From Empedobacter sedimenti (GTDB lineage Bacteria; Bacteroidota; Bacteroidia; Flavobacteriales; Weeksellaceae), in NCBI RefSeq assembly GCF_030005555.1, contig NZ_JASCQG010000008.1, positions 62,001-126,000 on the forward strand: a DNA stretch of 64,000 nucleotides, written 5' to 3'. Positions 15,291 to 24,902 of the stretch are shown piece by piece (the first letter of the stretch is position 1; every line of letters begins with the position of its first letter). The translations under genes were made by a program, and so were the position numbers. The notes under the pieces are model-generated. The model made no database searches and was not told the DNA's origin. It saw only the letters and a program-made list of their open reading frames with translations.

Positions 15291-18200
15291 TTAATTCAAT
15301 TTGAATGATATTTCCTCTAATTCGTCTAATTCTTTCAACAAATCGCGGTTGATATTAATTTTGATTTTACTGGCTGGTAAATCCAAATTGTTCAAATAAT
15401 CTTTTGGATCTATTAATTGAATTTTTAATAGTTTATCTCCTTGATATTTGAACATAATATCTGATAATTTGCTAAATGTTTCTTCCGAAAATTCTGGAAC
15501 TTCAATCTTCACCGTCATTTTTTCGGCTTGTTTTTCCACAATTTCATTCAACAATAAAATATTCGTAATATTCTTATAAACACGACCTTGCGTTACATTC
15601 CCTTCTTTATCTTTGAATTCTTTTTTAGTAATACTCAATTTCAAATTCAAGAACATATTTTCTTGCATAAAGTGTCTATACTTCATGTAATCGCTTCCGA
15701 AAACCATAATATCCATCGAATCGGTGTAATCACTAAACGTAAAAATACCAAACTCGTTTCCATTCTTGGCAATTCTATGTTGAATATTTGACATCATTCC
15801 ACAAATCGAAACTTCTTTGTTGACAAAATTATCTTCGTTTGTGTTGATATCAGAAATACTACAATTTGATGCCATTTTCAACTCATGTTTGAAATCGTCC
15901 AAAGGATGAGCTGAAAGATAAATTCCTACAACTTCTATCTCTCTTGAAAGACATTGTAACATATTCCATTTCTCACAATCTGGCAACATCGGAACCACAT
16001 CTTCTACAACAGAATCTCCTCCAAAATCACCAAATAAAGAAGTTTGAGAAGAGTTTTTTTGCTCCTGATAATTTCCTCCATATTTGATTAATTTCTCCAA
16101 ATTCGTCGTTGTATTATCGATAAAGAAATAACGTCCACGATGAAATTCAAACGAATCAAAACCTCCAGCCAAAACTAAATTTTCGATTGTTTTTTTGTTT
16201 ACCGTTCTTAATTCGACACGTTTCACGAAATCGTAAATATCTTTGAACGGACCATTTTCTTCACGTTCAGAAATAATCGAATTTACCGCAGCATGTCCAA
16301 CTCCTTTTACAGCACCCATTCCGAAACGAATCTCGTAATTTTCGTTCACGTTAAACTTCGTAATCGACTCGTTGATATCTGGTCCAAGAACCGCCAATCC
16401 CATGCGTTTACATTCTTCCATAAAGAAGGTAACTTGCTTGATATCATTCATATTATTTGAAAGAACAGCCGCCATATATTCGGCAGGGTAATGCGCTTTC
16501 AGATAAGCTGTTTGGTACGCAACCCACGCATAACACGTCGAGTGCGATTTATTGAAGGCGTAGGATGCAAAGGCTTCCCAATCTGTCCAAACTTTTTCTA
16601 AAATCTTAGGATCATGCCCTTTTTCTGAAGCTTGCGCAACAAATTTTGGTTTCATTTTATCCAAGACAGCTTTTTGCTTTTTCCCCATTGCTTTACGCAG
16701 AACGTCGGCATCACCTTTCGAGAAACCTGCTAATTTTTGCGAAAGCAACATTACTTGCTCCTGATAAACCGTAATTCCGTAGGTTTCTGATAAATATTCT
16801 TCCATCGCATCCAAATCGTACTGAATTGGTTCTTCACCATTTTTACGGCGAACGAACGACGGAATATATTCGATAGGACCCGGACGATAAAGGGCATTCA
16901 TGGCAATTAAATCCGCAAAAACTGTCGGACGTAAATCCTTCATGTATTTTTGCATTCCGGGAGACTCGTATTGGAAAACTCCAACCGTTTCTCCGCGCTG
17001 GAAAAGCTCATATGTTTTTTCGTCATCAATCGGAATTTCATCCGGATTAATCTCGATTCCTGTTCTCGCTTTTACTAATTTGATGGTATCTTTAATCAAG
17101 GTTAAAGTTTTCAACCCCAAAAAGTCCATCTTCAATAATCCGGCGCTTTCTGCAACCGAGTTATCAAATTGTGTTACATATAAATCTGAATCTTTTGCCG
17201 TTGTTACAGGCACAAAATTCGTAATATCATCTGGCGTAATAATTACCCCACACGCGTGAATCCCCGTGTTACGAACAGAACCTTCTAAGATTTTTGCTTG
17301 CTGTATCGTTTCTGCAGCTAAATCGTCTCCATTCGATAAACGTTTTAATTCGCTTACAGCATCAAACTCTTCTGGTTTTAAGGCTCCTTTTAATGCAGCT
17401 TCATCTAAATTGAAGATTTTAGATAACTTCATATTTGGAATCAAACCTGCAACACGATTGGCATCAAACAATGGTAAATCCAATACACGCGCAGTATCTT
17501 TAATCGAAGATTTTGCCGCCATTGTACCATACGTAATGATTTGCGCTACCTGATTCGCTCCATATTTATCAATCACATAATCCATTACCAACGATCGACC
17601 TTCATCATCAAAATCGATATCGATATCGGGCATAGATACACGGTCAGGATTCAGGAAACGCTCAAAAAGTAAATCGTACTGAATAGGATCTAAATTGGTA
17701 ATCCACAAACAATAGGCAACTGCAGAACCCGCAGCAGAACCACGTCCTGGACCAACAGAAACGCCCATTTCACGTGCCGCCGCAATGAAATCTTGTACAA
17801 TCAAGAAATAACCCGGATAACCCGTTTTCTCAATCGTTGCTAATTCAAAATCTAAACGTTCTTTAATCTCATCTGTTAATTCGGGATAACGTTTTTTCGC
17901 ACCTTCGTATGTCAGATGTTTTAGATAAGCATTTTCACCACGTTTTCCTCCATCTTCGTCATCCTCTGCATGGTGAAACTCTTCAGGAATATCAAATTTT
18001 GGAAGTAATACATCGCGATAAAGCGTGTACTCTTCAATCTTATCAATGATTTCTTGAATATTAATAATCGCATCAGGAACATCTTGAAACAATTGTTTCA
18101 TCTCAGCTTCAGACTTGAAATAATATTCTTGATTTGGCAAACCAAAACGGAATCCACGACCACGACCAATCGGTGTAGATTGCTTTTCTGCATCGCGCAC

Positions 18201-19691
18201 ACACAACAAAATATCGTGCGCATTCGAATCGTCTTGATTAATATAATAGGTATTATTTGTCGCAACAACTTTTACATTGTGTTTACGCGCAAACGCAAGC
18301 AAAGTCTGATTAACACGATCTTCATCTTCTTGTCCGTGACGCATCAATTCGATGTAAAAATCATCGCCAAATTGCTCTTTCCACCAAAGTAAGGCTTCTT
18401 CGGCTTGCTTTTCACCAAGATTCAAAATTTTATTTGGAACTTCACCTTGTAAATTTCCAGACAAAACAATCAAATCTTCTTTATATTCTTCAATAATCGC
18501 TTTATCAATTCGAGGCACATAATAAAAACCATCTGTATATGCCTTCGACGCCATTTTTGCTAAATGATGATAACCATTTTTGTTCTTTGCAAAAACAACA
18601 ATTTGATACCCGTTATCTTTTTTAGATTTGTCTAAATGATTCTCACACACAAAAAATTCTGAACCAATAATCGGCCTAATCAATACTTCCGTTGGTTCTT
18701 TTCCTTCTTCAATTAATTCTGCATTCTTTTCTTTTGCTGCTTTGTTGTGATTCTGAACTGCTGCATTAAAATGGAACGCACACATCATATTTCCATGATC
18801 GGTAATTGCAACTGCAGGCATTTTATTCTTTGCTGCAGCGCTCACCAAATCGTTTACAGAAATGGTTGATTGTAAAATTGAGAATTGTGTGTGATTATGT
18901 AAATGTGCAAATTTTGCTTGTTCAAACTGCGCTAAAACTTCTTTCGAAATTTCAACGACCTCATCACCTCCATCTTCTTTAGCTTTAATTTTCGCAATTT
19001 CTTCCGAAGCCTTTTTAAGATTGACGTGATTTAGTCCAACTGGCTGAATATTTGTTTCATTAATTGTATTAAATCGAACAAAATATTCGTCTTCAACTTC
19101 TAACTCATTTTTTGTAAAAATACCTTTACGAATCAACTCGAAAAAACAACGCGTAGTCGCCTCCACATCGGCAGTTGCGTTATGCGCTTCACCAAATGGA
19201 ACACCAAAAAGATATTGATGCAACTCTGTTAAAGTTGGTAATTTGTAACGACCACCACGACCACCTGGAAGTTTCAATAACTCAGCAGTCACCTCGGTAC
19301 AGGTATCCAAAACAGGTTTTTCAGCTAAATTATTTTCATAATTCAGACGATAAAATTCGGCTCCCATGATGTTAATATCGAAACCTAAATTTTGTCCAAC
19401 AATGAATTTAGCTTTACCTAAAACTTCGTTGAATTTATCTAAAACTTCTTTTAATGGAACACCTTTTTCAGTTGCCAAATCAGTCGAAATTCCGTGAATA
19501 CGCTCAGAATCGTAAGGAATATCAAAACCATCTGGACGAACCAAATAATCTTGATGTTCAATAATTTGTCCCATTTCATCGTGCAATTGCCAAGCGATTT
19601 GTATACAACGCGGCCAGTTGTCGGAGTCAGAAATCGGCGCATTCCAATCTTTCGGAAGACCAGTTGTCTCTGTATCGTATATTAAGTACAT
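15291..19691 (-). CDS. dnaE: DNA polymerase III alpha subunit with N-terminal proofreading exonuclease domain
   Basis: A 1466-residue replicative polymerase. Unlike the typical DnaE of about 1160 residues, it starts with a DEDD-type 3'-5' exonuclease domain (about 1-190: YDTETTGLP with Asp 6 and Glu 8, GQNLGFDINIM, and HNATADVEAT near the end). A PHP domain follows from about 260 (HLHNHTQFS, His 263 and His 265; ITDHGNM). The polymerase core holds the catalytic Asp triad in PDIDIDFDDEGR (Asp 689, 691, 693), then the helix-hairpin-helix region with DVLRKAMGKK and an OB-fold near the C-terminus. The fusion puts proofreading in cis; I believe it is usual in Flavobacteriia but unlike DnaE plus separate DnaQ elsewhere. 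trxA follows. Confidence 0.96.
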   Translation of the reverse strand: MYLIYDTETTGLPKDWNAPISDSDNWPRCIQIAWQLHDEMGQIIEHQDYLVRPDGFDIPYDSERIHGISTDLATEKGVPLKEVLDKFNEVLGKAKFIVGQNLGFDINIMGAEFYRLNYENNLAEKPVLDTCTEVTAELLKLPGGRGGRYKLPTLTELHQYLFGVPFGEAHNATADVEATTRCFFELIRKGIFTKNELEVEDEYFVRFNTINETNIQPVGLNHVNLKKASEEIAKIKAKEDGGDEVVEISKEVLAQFEQAKFAHLHNHTQFSILQSTISVNDLVSAAAKNKMPAVAITDHGNMMCAFHFNAAVQNHNKAAKEKNAELIEEGKEPTEVLIRPIIGSEFFVCENHLDKSKKDNGYQIVVFAKNKNGYHHLAKMASKAYTDGFYYVPRIDKAIIEEYKEDLIVLSGNLQGEVPNKILNLGEKQAEEALLWWKEQFGDDFYIELMRHGQEDEDRVNQTLLAFARKHNVKVVATNNTYYINQDDSNAHDILLCVRDAEKQSTPIGRGRGFRFGLPNQEYYFKSEAEMKQLFQDVPDAIINIQEIIDKIEEYTLYRDVLLPKFDIPEEFHHAEDDEDGGKRGENAYLKHLTYEGAKKRYPELTDEIKERLDFELATIEKTGYPGYFLIVQDFIAAAREMGVSVGPGRGSAAGSAVAYCLWITNLDPIQYDLLFERFLNPDRVSMPDIDIDFDDEGRSLVMDYVIDKYGANQVAQIITYGTMAAKSSIKDTARVLDLPLFDANRVAGLIPNMKLSKIFNLDEAALKGALKPEEFDAVSELKRLSNGDDLAAETIQQAKILEGSVRNTGIHACGVIITPDDITNFVPVTTAKDSDLYVTQFDNSVAESAGLLKMDFLGLKTLTLIKDTIKLVKARTGIEINPDEIPIDDEKTYELFQRGETVGVFQYESPGMQKYMKDLRPTVFADLIAMNALYRPGPIEYIPSFVRRKNGEEPIQYDLDAMEEYLSETYGITVYQEQVMLLSQKLAGFSKGDADVLRKAMGKKQKAVLDKMKPKFVAQASEKGHDPKILEKVWTDWEAFASYAFNKSHSTCYAWVAYQTAYLKAHYPAEYMAAVLSNNMNDIKQVTFFMEECKRMGLAVLGPDINESITKFNVNENYEIRFGMGAVKGVGHAAVNSIISEREENGPFKDIYDFVKRVELRTVNKKTIENLVLAGGFDSFEFHRGRYFFIDNTTTNLEKLIKYGGNYQEQKNSSQTSLFGDFGGDSVVEDVVPMLPDCEKWNMLQCLSREIEVVGIYLSAHPLDDFKHELKMASNCSISDINTNEDNFVNKEVSICGMMSNIQHRIAKNGNEFGIFTFSDYTDSMDIMVFGSDYMKYRHFMQENMFLNLKLSITKKEFKDKEGNVTQGRVYKNITNILLLNEIVEKQAEKMTVKIEVPEFSEETFSKLSDIMFKYQGDKLLKIQLIDPKDYLNNLDLPASKIKININRDLLKELDELEEISFKLN

Positions 19692-19793
19692 TGAGTTTTC
19701 GTTTGAATCTGTAAATTTACGAAATCTTAGCAGAAGATTTTCTTAAGATAAGTTAAGAATAATTATCTATTTTAGATGATCAAATCAACTAAA

Positions 19794-20318
19794 ATGAAAA
19801 ATATTTTCATCATTAATGGAAGCGAAAGCGAAAATTCATCTAATCAAAAAATAATAGATAATTTTATTTCTTCTACATCTCAATATTTCACATCTACTAT
19901 TTTTGATAAATTAAAAACTCTTCCTCATTTTGATCCAGAACGTTCTATCGAAAATACGCCGCAAGAAATACTTGATTTTAGAACTAAAATAGAAAAAGCT
20001 GATGGAATAATTATTTGTACGCCTGAATATATTTTTAGTATTCCGAGTGGATTGAAAAATGCATTAGAATGGTGCGTTTCTACAACTATTTTTGATGGAA
20101 AACCTTTAGGAATTATCACTGCATCTGCAAATGGAGAAAAGGGACATGAAGAATTACAATTGATAATGAAAACGTTGATGACAAACTTCAATAATGAAAC
20201 AACTTTACTCATTCAAGGTGTAAAAGGAAAAGTAAATTCGGAAGGTAAAATTATTGATGAAGGAACTTTACAACAATTGGAAGAATTCACAAAATCATTT
20301 CAAGTTTTAATCAATTAA
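19794..20318 (+). CDS. NAD(P)H-dependent FMN reductase family protein
   Basis: A flavodoxin-fold oxidoreductase of about 174 residues. The N-terminal strand and phosphate loop MKNIFIINGSESENSSNQK bind FMN phosphate. CTPEYIFSIPSGLKNALEW is the hallmark PEYxxxxPxxLKNAxDW segment of the azoreductase/ChrR-like group, followed by KPLGIITASANGEKGHEELQ. The start is the second ATG (19794), which puts the first strand at the N-terminus; an ATG six codons upstream (19776) is possible. Divergent from dnaE. The electron acceptor is unknown (quinones, chromate or azo compounds in relatives). Confidence 0.9.
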   Translation: MKNIFIINGSESENSSNQKIIDNFISSTSQYFTSTIFDKLKTLPHFDPERSIENTPQEILDFRTKIEKADGIIICTPEYIFSIPSGLKNALEWCVSTTIFDGKPLGIITASANGEKGHEELQLIMKTLMTNFNNETTLLIQGVKGKVNSEGKIIDEGTLQQLEEFTKSFQVLIN

Positions 20319-20355
20319 AATGAAACAAAAACTAATTTAGAAATTTTTGGATGTA

Positions 20356-20475
20356 ATTCTGAAATGAATTCAGAATGACTTTGAGTTTTTGTCATGTTGA
20401 ACTTGTTTCAACATCTCATCAAAATATAATTCATCTTAGTTCTCGATACAAAAATCAAAGATTTTCACTCGAACT
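20356..20475. repeat. Cluster of three REP-like palindromes
   Basis: Three imperfect palindromes lie in a gene-free gap: ATTCTGAA/TTCAGAAT at 20356-20376, ATGTTGAAC/TTTCAACAT at 20394-20414, and a longer one with TCTCGATA and ACTCGAACT arms at 20438-20475. The middle one recurs base for base at 48403-48423. This is the look of extragenic repeats dispersed in Flavobacteriia. Confidence 0.75.
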
Positions 20476-20486
20476 GACGAATAATA

Positions 20487-20756
20487 TTAATTATCAAAAT
20501 CCTCTATTTCAATAATTCCTAATTCTCTTCTTTTAACTTTATTATAAATATCTTCAGAAAAATTAATTCCTAAATATGGAAATGGGAATTCCCAACTACA
20601 TCCATAAATATTTAAATATTCTAGTAATAAATTTTCAAAATCGTGAAGATTTAGAAGTATCATAAAATCTTCTTCAATGGAATTATCAGTTATAAAATCT
20701 TTTAAGCTTTTAAAATTTATCAATCCCAATTCGTATATCTTGATTTCAGGTGTCAT
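20487..20756 (-). CDS. Small hypothetical protein
   Basis: An 89-residue acidic protein (starts MTPEIKIYELG) without signal peptide or membrane helix, mostly alpha-helical with aromatic residues in the middle (GCSWEFPFPYLGINF). I do not recognise a family. It lies 28 bp after the MerR gene on the same strand, next to a REP-like cluster. The size and composition resemble SMI1/KNR4-like or immunity-type small proteins, but that is a weak impression. Confidence 0.55.
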   Translation of the reverse strand: MTPEIKIYELGLINFKSLKDFITDNSIEEDFMILLNLHDFENLLLEYLNIYGCSWEFPFPYLGINFSEDIYNKVKRRELGIIEIEDFDN

Positions 20757-20784
20757 AATATTATCTTTTACAAAAAAGATGAAC

Positions 20785-21153
20785 TTAATTCAGTTCATCT
20801 TTTTCTAAAATTTCTTCCGACTCAAAACTCATTTTAAGTTTGATGAGTTCGTCTTTTATATTTTCTAATCGCTTCACAACATCTATTTCATCTTTTGTTG
20901 TTGTAATACCTTTTTTACCAATTGCTTGTTTGGCGCCATCTAACGTATATCCTTTTATTTTTACCAAATAATAAATGTTCTTGAAACAATCAATATCATT
21001 TTTGGTAAACAATCTATTGCCTTTAGCATTTTTTTTGGGTTGAATAATTTCAAATTCTTTTTCCCAAAAACGAATCAACGATGCGTTTACATCAAAGGCT
21101 TTGGCAACTTCGCCAATCGAGTAATATAGTTTATCAGGCAGGTCTACGTTCAT
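20785..21153 (-). CDS. MerR family transcriptional regulator
   Basis: A 122-residue regulator with a MerR-type winged helix-turn-helix at about 8-75: YYSIGEVAKAFDVNASLIRF, WEKEFEIIQPKKNAKGNRLF and YTLDGAKQAI. A short coiled-coil dimerisation tail (about 85-122) follows, with no effector-binding domain and no cysteine cluster, so it is not a metal sensor. It sits 9 bp downstream of the M23 peptidase gene, a pairing I know near alaS in related genomes. Target genes are unknown. Confidence 0.9.
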   Translation of the reverse strand: MNVDLPDKLYYSIGEVAKAFDVNASLIRFWEKEFEIIQPKKNAKGNRLFTKNDIDCFKNIYYLVKIKGYTLDGAKQAIGKKGITTTKDEIDVVKRLENIKDELIKLKMSFESEEILEKDELN

Positions 21154-21162
21154 TATCAGCGT

Positions 21163-22113
21163 TTAATCCAAAGATAATGACAATTTTTTAGAGTTTTGAT
21201 AAATTTTAATGAAATCGTCTGGATCTACATCATTGTAGAAATACATAACCGGATCTACAGGTTCTCCGTTTTTGTGAATTTCGTAATGCAAATGCGCTCC
21301 CGTCGACAAACCAGTCGTCCCAACATAACCAATTACATCACCTCTTTTCACTTTTTGTCCGCTACGAACTTTCGCACGAGACATGTGAGCATACAAACTT
21401 TCATAACCATTTCCGTGTTTCAAGACCACCATATTTCCGTACCCCGAATTAAATTCAGAAACTTTTACAGAACCATCTCCAGTTGCATAAATTGGTGTTC
21501 CTGTAGACGCAGCAAAATCTAAACCTTTGTGCATTTTATTCACTTTCAAAATTGGGTGAAAACGAGATCCATAACCAGAAGCTAATCTACTTACATATTT
21601 ATCCGCAACAGGTTTTAGAACTGGCATTGATGATAAATTAGCATCTTTTACACCTGCCGAGCGAATCACTTCGTTCAATGATTTTGATTCAGCTTCTATT
21701 TTATCCAATAATTTTTCAACATCTTCTGCTGTATAATTATCAATTTCGCTGTTTACAGAATCTATATTTTCGTTAACACGCATGTCATAAATTGTTCTAT
21801 AAACATTTTGATCTTTTTCTTTTATTTCTTCTAAAGCAACTTCAACTTCTTTGAATTTTTTATGCAAAGCTTCATTTTCGCTTTCCATTCTTTCCAATTC
21901 TGCTAATAATTTGCTTTTATCATCTTTAAATTTTCCTGCTCTCGATGCATATTCAGAATCATTAAAATGATACCCAATCATTCCAGCAGATATTGTCGAT
22001 AGACATAAAAATAGTAATACGTACAATGCTGTTTTAGGAGTTTTTTGGACTCTTTTCTTCGCCCAACTCATTAAAAATTTCACAGAATTATACTTATAGT
22101 TTTTATTTTCCAT
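21163..22113 (-). CDS. M23 family metallopeptidase, membrane-anchored
   Basis: A 316-residue LytM-type protein. A short cytoplasmic N-terminus and one transmembrane helix (about 28-48) lead to a periplasmic coiled coil (about 60-110). The zinc peptidase domain follows (about 180-300): GYGSRFHPIL, HKGLDFAASTGTPIYA and STGAHLHYEIHKNG hold the His/Asp/His ligands (HxxxD and HxH). Such enzymes cut peptidoglycan cross-links. All metal ligands are present, so it is probably active rather than an EnvC-like activator. Divergent from alaS and followed closely by the MerR gene. Confidence 0.93.
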   Translation of the reverse strand: MENKNYKYNSVKFLMSWAKKRVQKTPKTALYVLLFLCLSTISAGMIGYHFNDSEYASRAGKFKDDKSKLLAELERMESENEALHKKFKEVEVALEEIKEKDQNVYRTIYDMRVNENIDSVNSEIDNYTAEDVEKLLDKIEAESKSLNEVIRSAGVKDANLSSMPVLKPVADKYVSRLASGYGSRFHPILKVNKMHKGLDFAASTGTPIYATGDGSVKVSEFNSGYGNMVVLKHGNGYESLYAHMSRAKVRSGQKVKRGDVIGYVGTTGLSTGAHLHYEIHKNGEPVDPVMYFYNDVDPDDFIKIYQNSKKLSLSLD

Positions 22114-22132
22114 TACTTAACCAACCTTTTAT

Positions 22133-22140
22133 TATCTTTG
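22133..22140 (+). promoter_or_regulatory. Candidate -7 box of alaS
   Basis: TATCTTTG fits TAnnTTTG exactly and lies 72 bp before the alaS ATG, which would give a leader of about 65 bases. A well-spaced upstream TTG is not evident. Confidence 0.45.
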
Positions 22141-22212
22141 TAAAACGTTTGCAAAGTAACGAATATTGTACGAGTAAACTTGTTAATCAAATGATAAAAA
22201 TAATTTAATTAA

Positions 22213-24822
22213 ATGAAATCCAAAGATATAAGAAAAGAATTTCTGCATTTTTTTGAGACAAAAGGCCACTTAATAGTAGACTCTGCGCCGATTGTTTTGA
22301 AAGACGATCCGACATTAATGTTCAATAATTCGGGGATGGCACAATTCAAAGAATATTTTTTAGGAAACGGAACTCCAAAAAGTAATCGTATCGCGGATAC
22401 ACAAAAATGTCTTCGTGTTTCTGGTAAACATAATGATTTGGATGATGTAGGAAAAGATACTTACCACCACACGATGTTCGAAATGTTAGGAAACTGGTCT
22501 TTTGGTGATTATTTCAAAAAAGAAGCAATCGCTTGGGCATGGGAATTACTAACAGAAAAATACGGAATCTCTAAAGATCAAATTTATGTAACCGTTTTTG
22601 AAGGTGATAAAGGTGACGGAACATCATTAGATGAAGAAGCATTAGAACTTTGGAAACAACATATTGCGGAAGACAGAATTCTTTACGGAAATAAAAAAGA
22701 TAATTTCTGGGAAATGGGTGATATCGGACCATGTGGACCATGTTCTGAAATCCACGTAGATATTCGTCCAGAAACTGATCGTTTAGCCGTTGATGGTAAA
22801 ACATTGGTTAATATGGATCATCCACAAGTTATCGAAATTTGGAACTTGGTATTTATGCAATATCAACGTAAAGCGGATGGTTCTTTAGAATCTTTACCGG
22901 CTCGCCATATCGATACAGGTATGGGGTTTGAGCGTTTGGCAATGGTTTTACAAGGAAAATCATCTAATTATGATACAGATGTTTTTCAACCAACAATTCA
23001 AAAATTAGAAGAAATTTCTGGTGTAAAATATGGCGCAGCAGAAAAAACAGATATCGCGATTCGTGTTGTAGTAGACCATTTACGTGCAGTTTCTTTTGCA
23101 ATTGCAGACGGACAATTACCATCAAACACAGGAGCAGGATATGTAATTCGTCGTATTTTGCGTCGTGCAATTTCTTACGGATATCGTTTCTTAGGTCTTA
23201 AAGAACCTTTTATCTATAAATTATATCCAATCTTGAAAGCTGAAATGGGTGATTTCTTCCCAGAATTAGTGAAACAAGAAACAATTGTAACTGGCGTTAT
23301 TCGCGAAGAAGAAGCATCTTTCTTACGTACAATTGAACAAGGATTAAACCGATTAAATCAAATCATCGAGCAATTAGGAGATTCTAAAGTTGTTCCTGGT
23401 GATGTGATTTTCGAATTATATGACACATTTGGTTTCCCTGCAGATTTATCTCGTATTGTAGCAGAAGATCACGGTTTCACAATTGATGAAGCTGGTTTTG
23501 AAGCTGAAATGGCGAAACAAAAAGAACGTTCGAAAAAAGCAACTGCTTTGGTAACGGACGACTGGGTTATTTTAGATGACAAAGGAAACGAAACGTCTAT
23601 CGCTTATGATAACACAGAAGCTGAAGTAAAAATTACACGTTACAGAAAAGTAAAAAATAAAAAAGGAGAATTTTTCCAATTAGTATTCAACCAAACACCA
23701 TTTTATGCAGAATCTGGAGGACAAATTGGTGATACAGGATCAATTTCTACTTTGAATGAAACAATCGAAGTTGTTGACACGAAAAAAGAAAACAACTTAG
23801 TCATTCATTTTGTTGAAACTTTACCAGAAAATGTAAACGCTACATTCAATGCGAAAGTTGATACAGAAAAACGCAACGAGACAACGAAAAATCATTCTGC
23901 AACACACTTAATGCACGAAGCATTACGCGAAGTTTTAGGAACGCACGTAGAACAAAAAGGTTCTTATGTTGGAGATGATTATTTACGTTTTGACTTTTCT
24001 CATTTCTCTAAAATGACAGATGAAGAATTGGCAATTGTTGAGCAAAAAGTAAACGATAAAATTGCGGAAGCTTTACCATTAATCGAAAAAAGAGATTGTG
24101 ATATCAACGAAGCAATCGCTGATGGTGCAATGGCTTTATTTGGTGAAAAATATGGTGATAAAGTTCGTGTTATTCGTTTCGGATCTTCAATCGAATTATG
24201 TGGTGGTACGCACGTAAAAAACACAGCGGATATTCGTTTGTTCAGAATTTTATCTGAATCTTCGACTGCTGCTGGTATTCGTCGTATCGAAGCAATTACA
24301 TCAAACAAAGCGATCGAAGCATACAAAGATGCTGAGAAAAACTACAATGATGTTTTAGTTGCACTTAAAACGAAAAATGATGCGGTAAAAGCGGTTCAAC
24401 ATTTATTAGATGAAAATGCTGAATTGAAAAAGCAATTAGAATCGTTTGTTGCGCAACAAGCTGCTGCTGAAAAAGCGACTTGGAAAGCTGCGATTAAAGA
24501 AATTAATGGTGTTAATTTCTTAGCGGTAAAAACAAATTTAGATACAAATGCAGCAAAACAAAATGCATTAGATTTAACAAAAGAAATCGAAAATGCGTTT
24601 ATCGTTGTTGGTACGAATGATGCCGTAAAACCATCGCTTACAATTTCTATCGCTAAAAACCTTGTAGATGAAAAAGGATATAACGCAGGACAAATTGTAA
24701 AAGAAATTGCGAAACACATCAACGGTGGCGGAGGTGGACAAGCCTTCTTAGCTACAGCAGGTGGTAAAGAGGTTTCTGGTTTAGATGCTGCTCTTAAACA
24801 AGCAGAAGAATTTGTTAAATAA
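22213..24822 (+). CDS. alaS: Alanyl-tRNA synthetase
   Basis: An 869-residue class II synthetase charging tRNA-Ala. The N-terminal catalytic core shows [24 protein letters not shown] and [18 protein letters not shown] (motif 2 region). The editing domain has the zinc motif [12 protein letters not shown] with the later CGGTHV. The C-terminal part has the [15 protein letters not shown] glycine-rich end, and the length is typical. Editing motifs are intact, so mischarged Ser and Gly can be removed. It stands alone with its own terminator, divergent from the M23 peptidase gene. Confidence 0.98.
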   Translation: MKSKDIRKEFLHFFETKGHLIVDSAPIVLKDDPTLMFNNSGMAQFKEYFLGNGTPKSNRIADTQKCLRVSGKHNDLDDVGKDTYHHTMFEMLGNWSFGDYFKKEAIAWAWELLTEKYGISKDQIYVTVFEGDKGDGTSLDEEALELWKQHIAEDRILYGNKKDNFWEMGDIGPCGPCSEIHVDIRPETDRLAVDGKTLVNMDHPQVIEIWNLVFMQYQRKADGSLESLPARHIDTGMGFERLAMVLQGKSSNYDTDVFQPTIQKLEEISGVKYGAAEKTDIAIRVVVDHLRAVSFAIADGQLPSNTGAGYVIRRILRRAISYGYRFLGLKEPFIYKLYPILKAEMGDFFPELVKQETIVTGVIREEEASFLRTIEQGLNRLNQIIEQLGDSKVVPGDVIFELYDTFGFPADLSRIVAEDHGFTIDEAGFEAEMAKQKERSKKATALVTDDWVILDDKGNETSIAYDNTEAEVKITRYRKVKNKKGEFFQLVFNQTPFYAESGGQIGDTGSISTLNETIEVVDTKKENNLVIHFVETLPENVNATFNAKVDTEKRNETTKNHSATHLMHEALREVLGTHVEQKGSYVGDDYLRFDFSHFSKMTDEELAIVEQKVNDKIAEALPLIEKRDCDINEAIADGAMALFGEKYGDKVRVIRFGSSIELCGGTHVKNTADIRLFRILSESSTAAGIRRIEAITSNKAIEAYKDAEKNYNDVLVALKTKNDAVKAVQHLLDENAELKKQLESFVAQQAAAEKATWKAAIKEINGVNFLAVKTNLDTNAAKQNALDLTKEIENAFIVVGTNDAVKPSLTISIAKNLVDEKGYNAGQIVKEIAKHINGGGGGQAFLATAGGKEVSGLDAALKQAEEFVK

Positions 24823-24843
24823 CAAATATCTATTATAATACTT

Positions 24844-24879
24844 TAAAAGCGACTTGGTTAATCAAGTCGCTTTTTTTAT
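24844..24879 (+). terminator. Intrinsic terminator of alaS
   Basis: AAAGCGACTTG/CAAGTCGCTTT stem with an 8-base AT-rich loop, followed by a T-run. Confidence 0.9.
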
Positions 24880-24902
24880 TTTTATTCCTCAAATAACACA
24901 AA

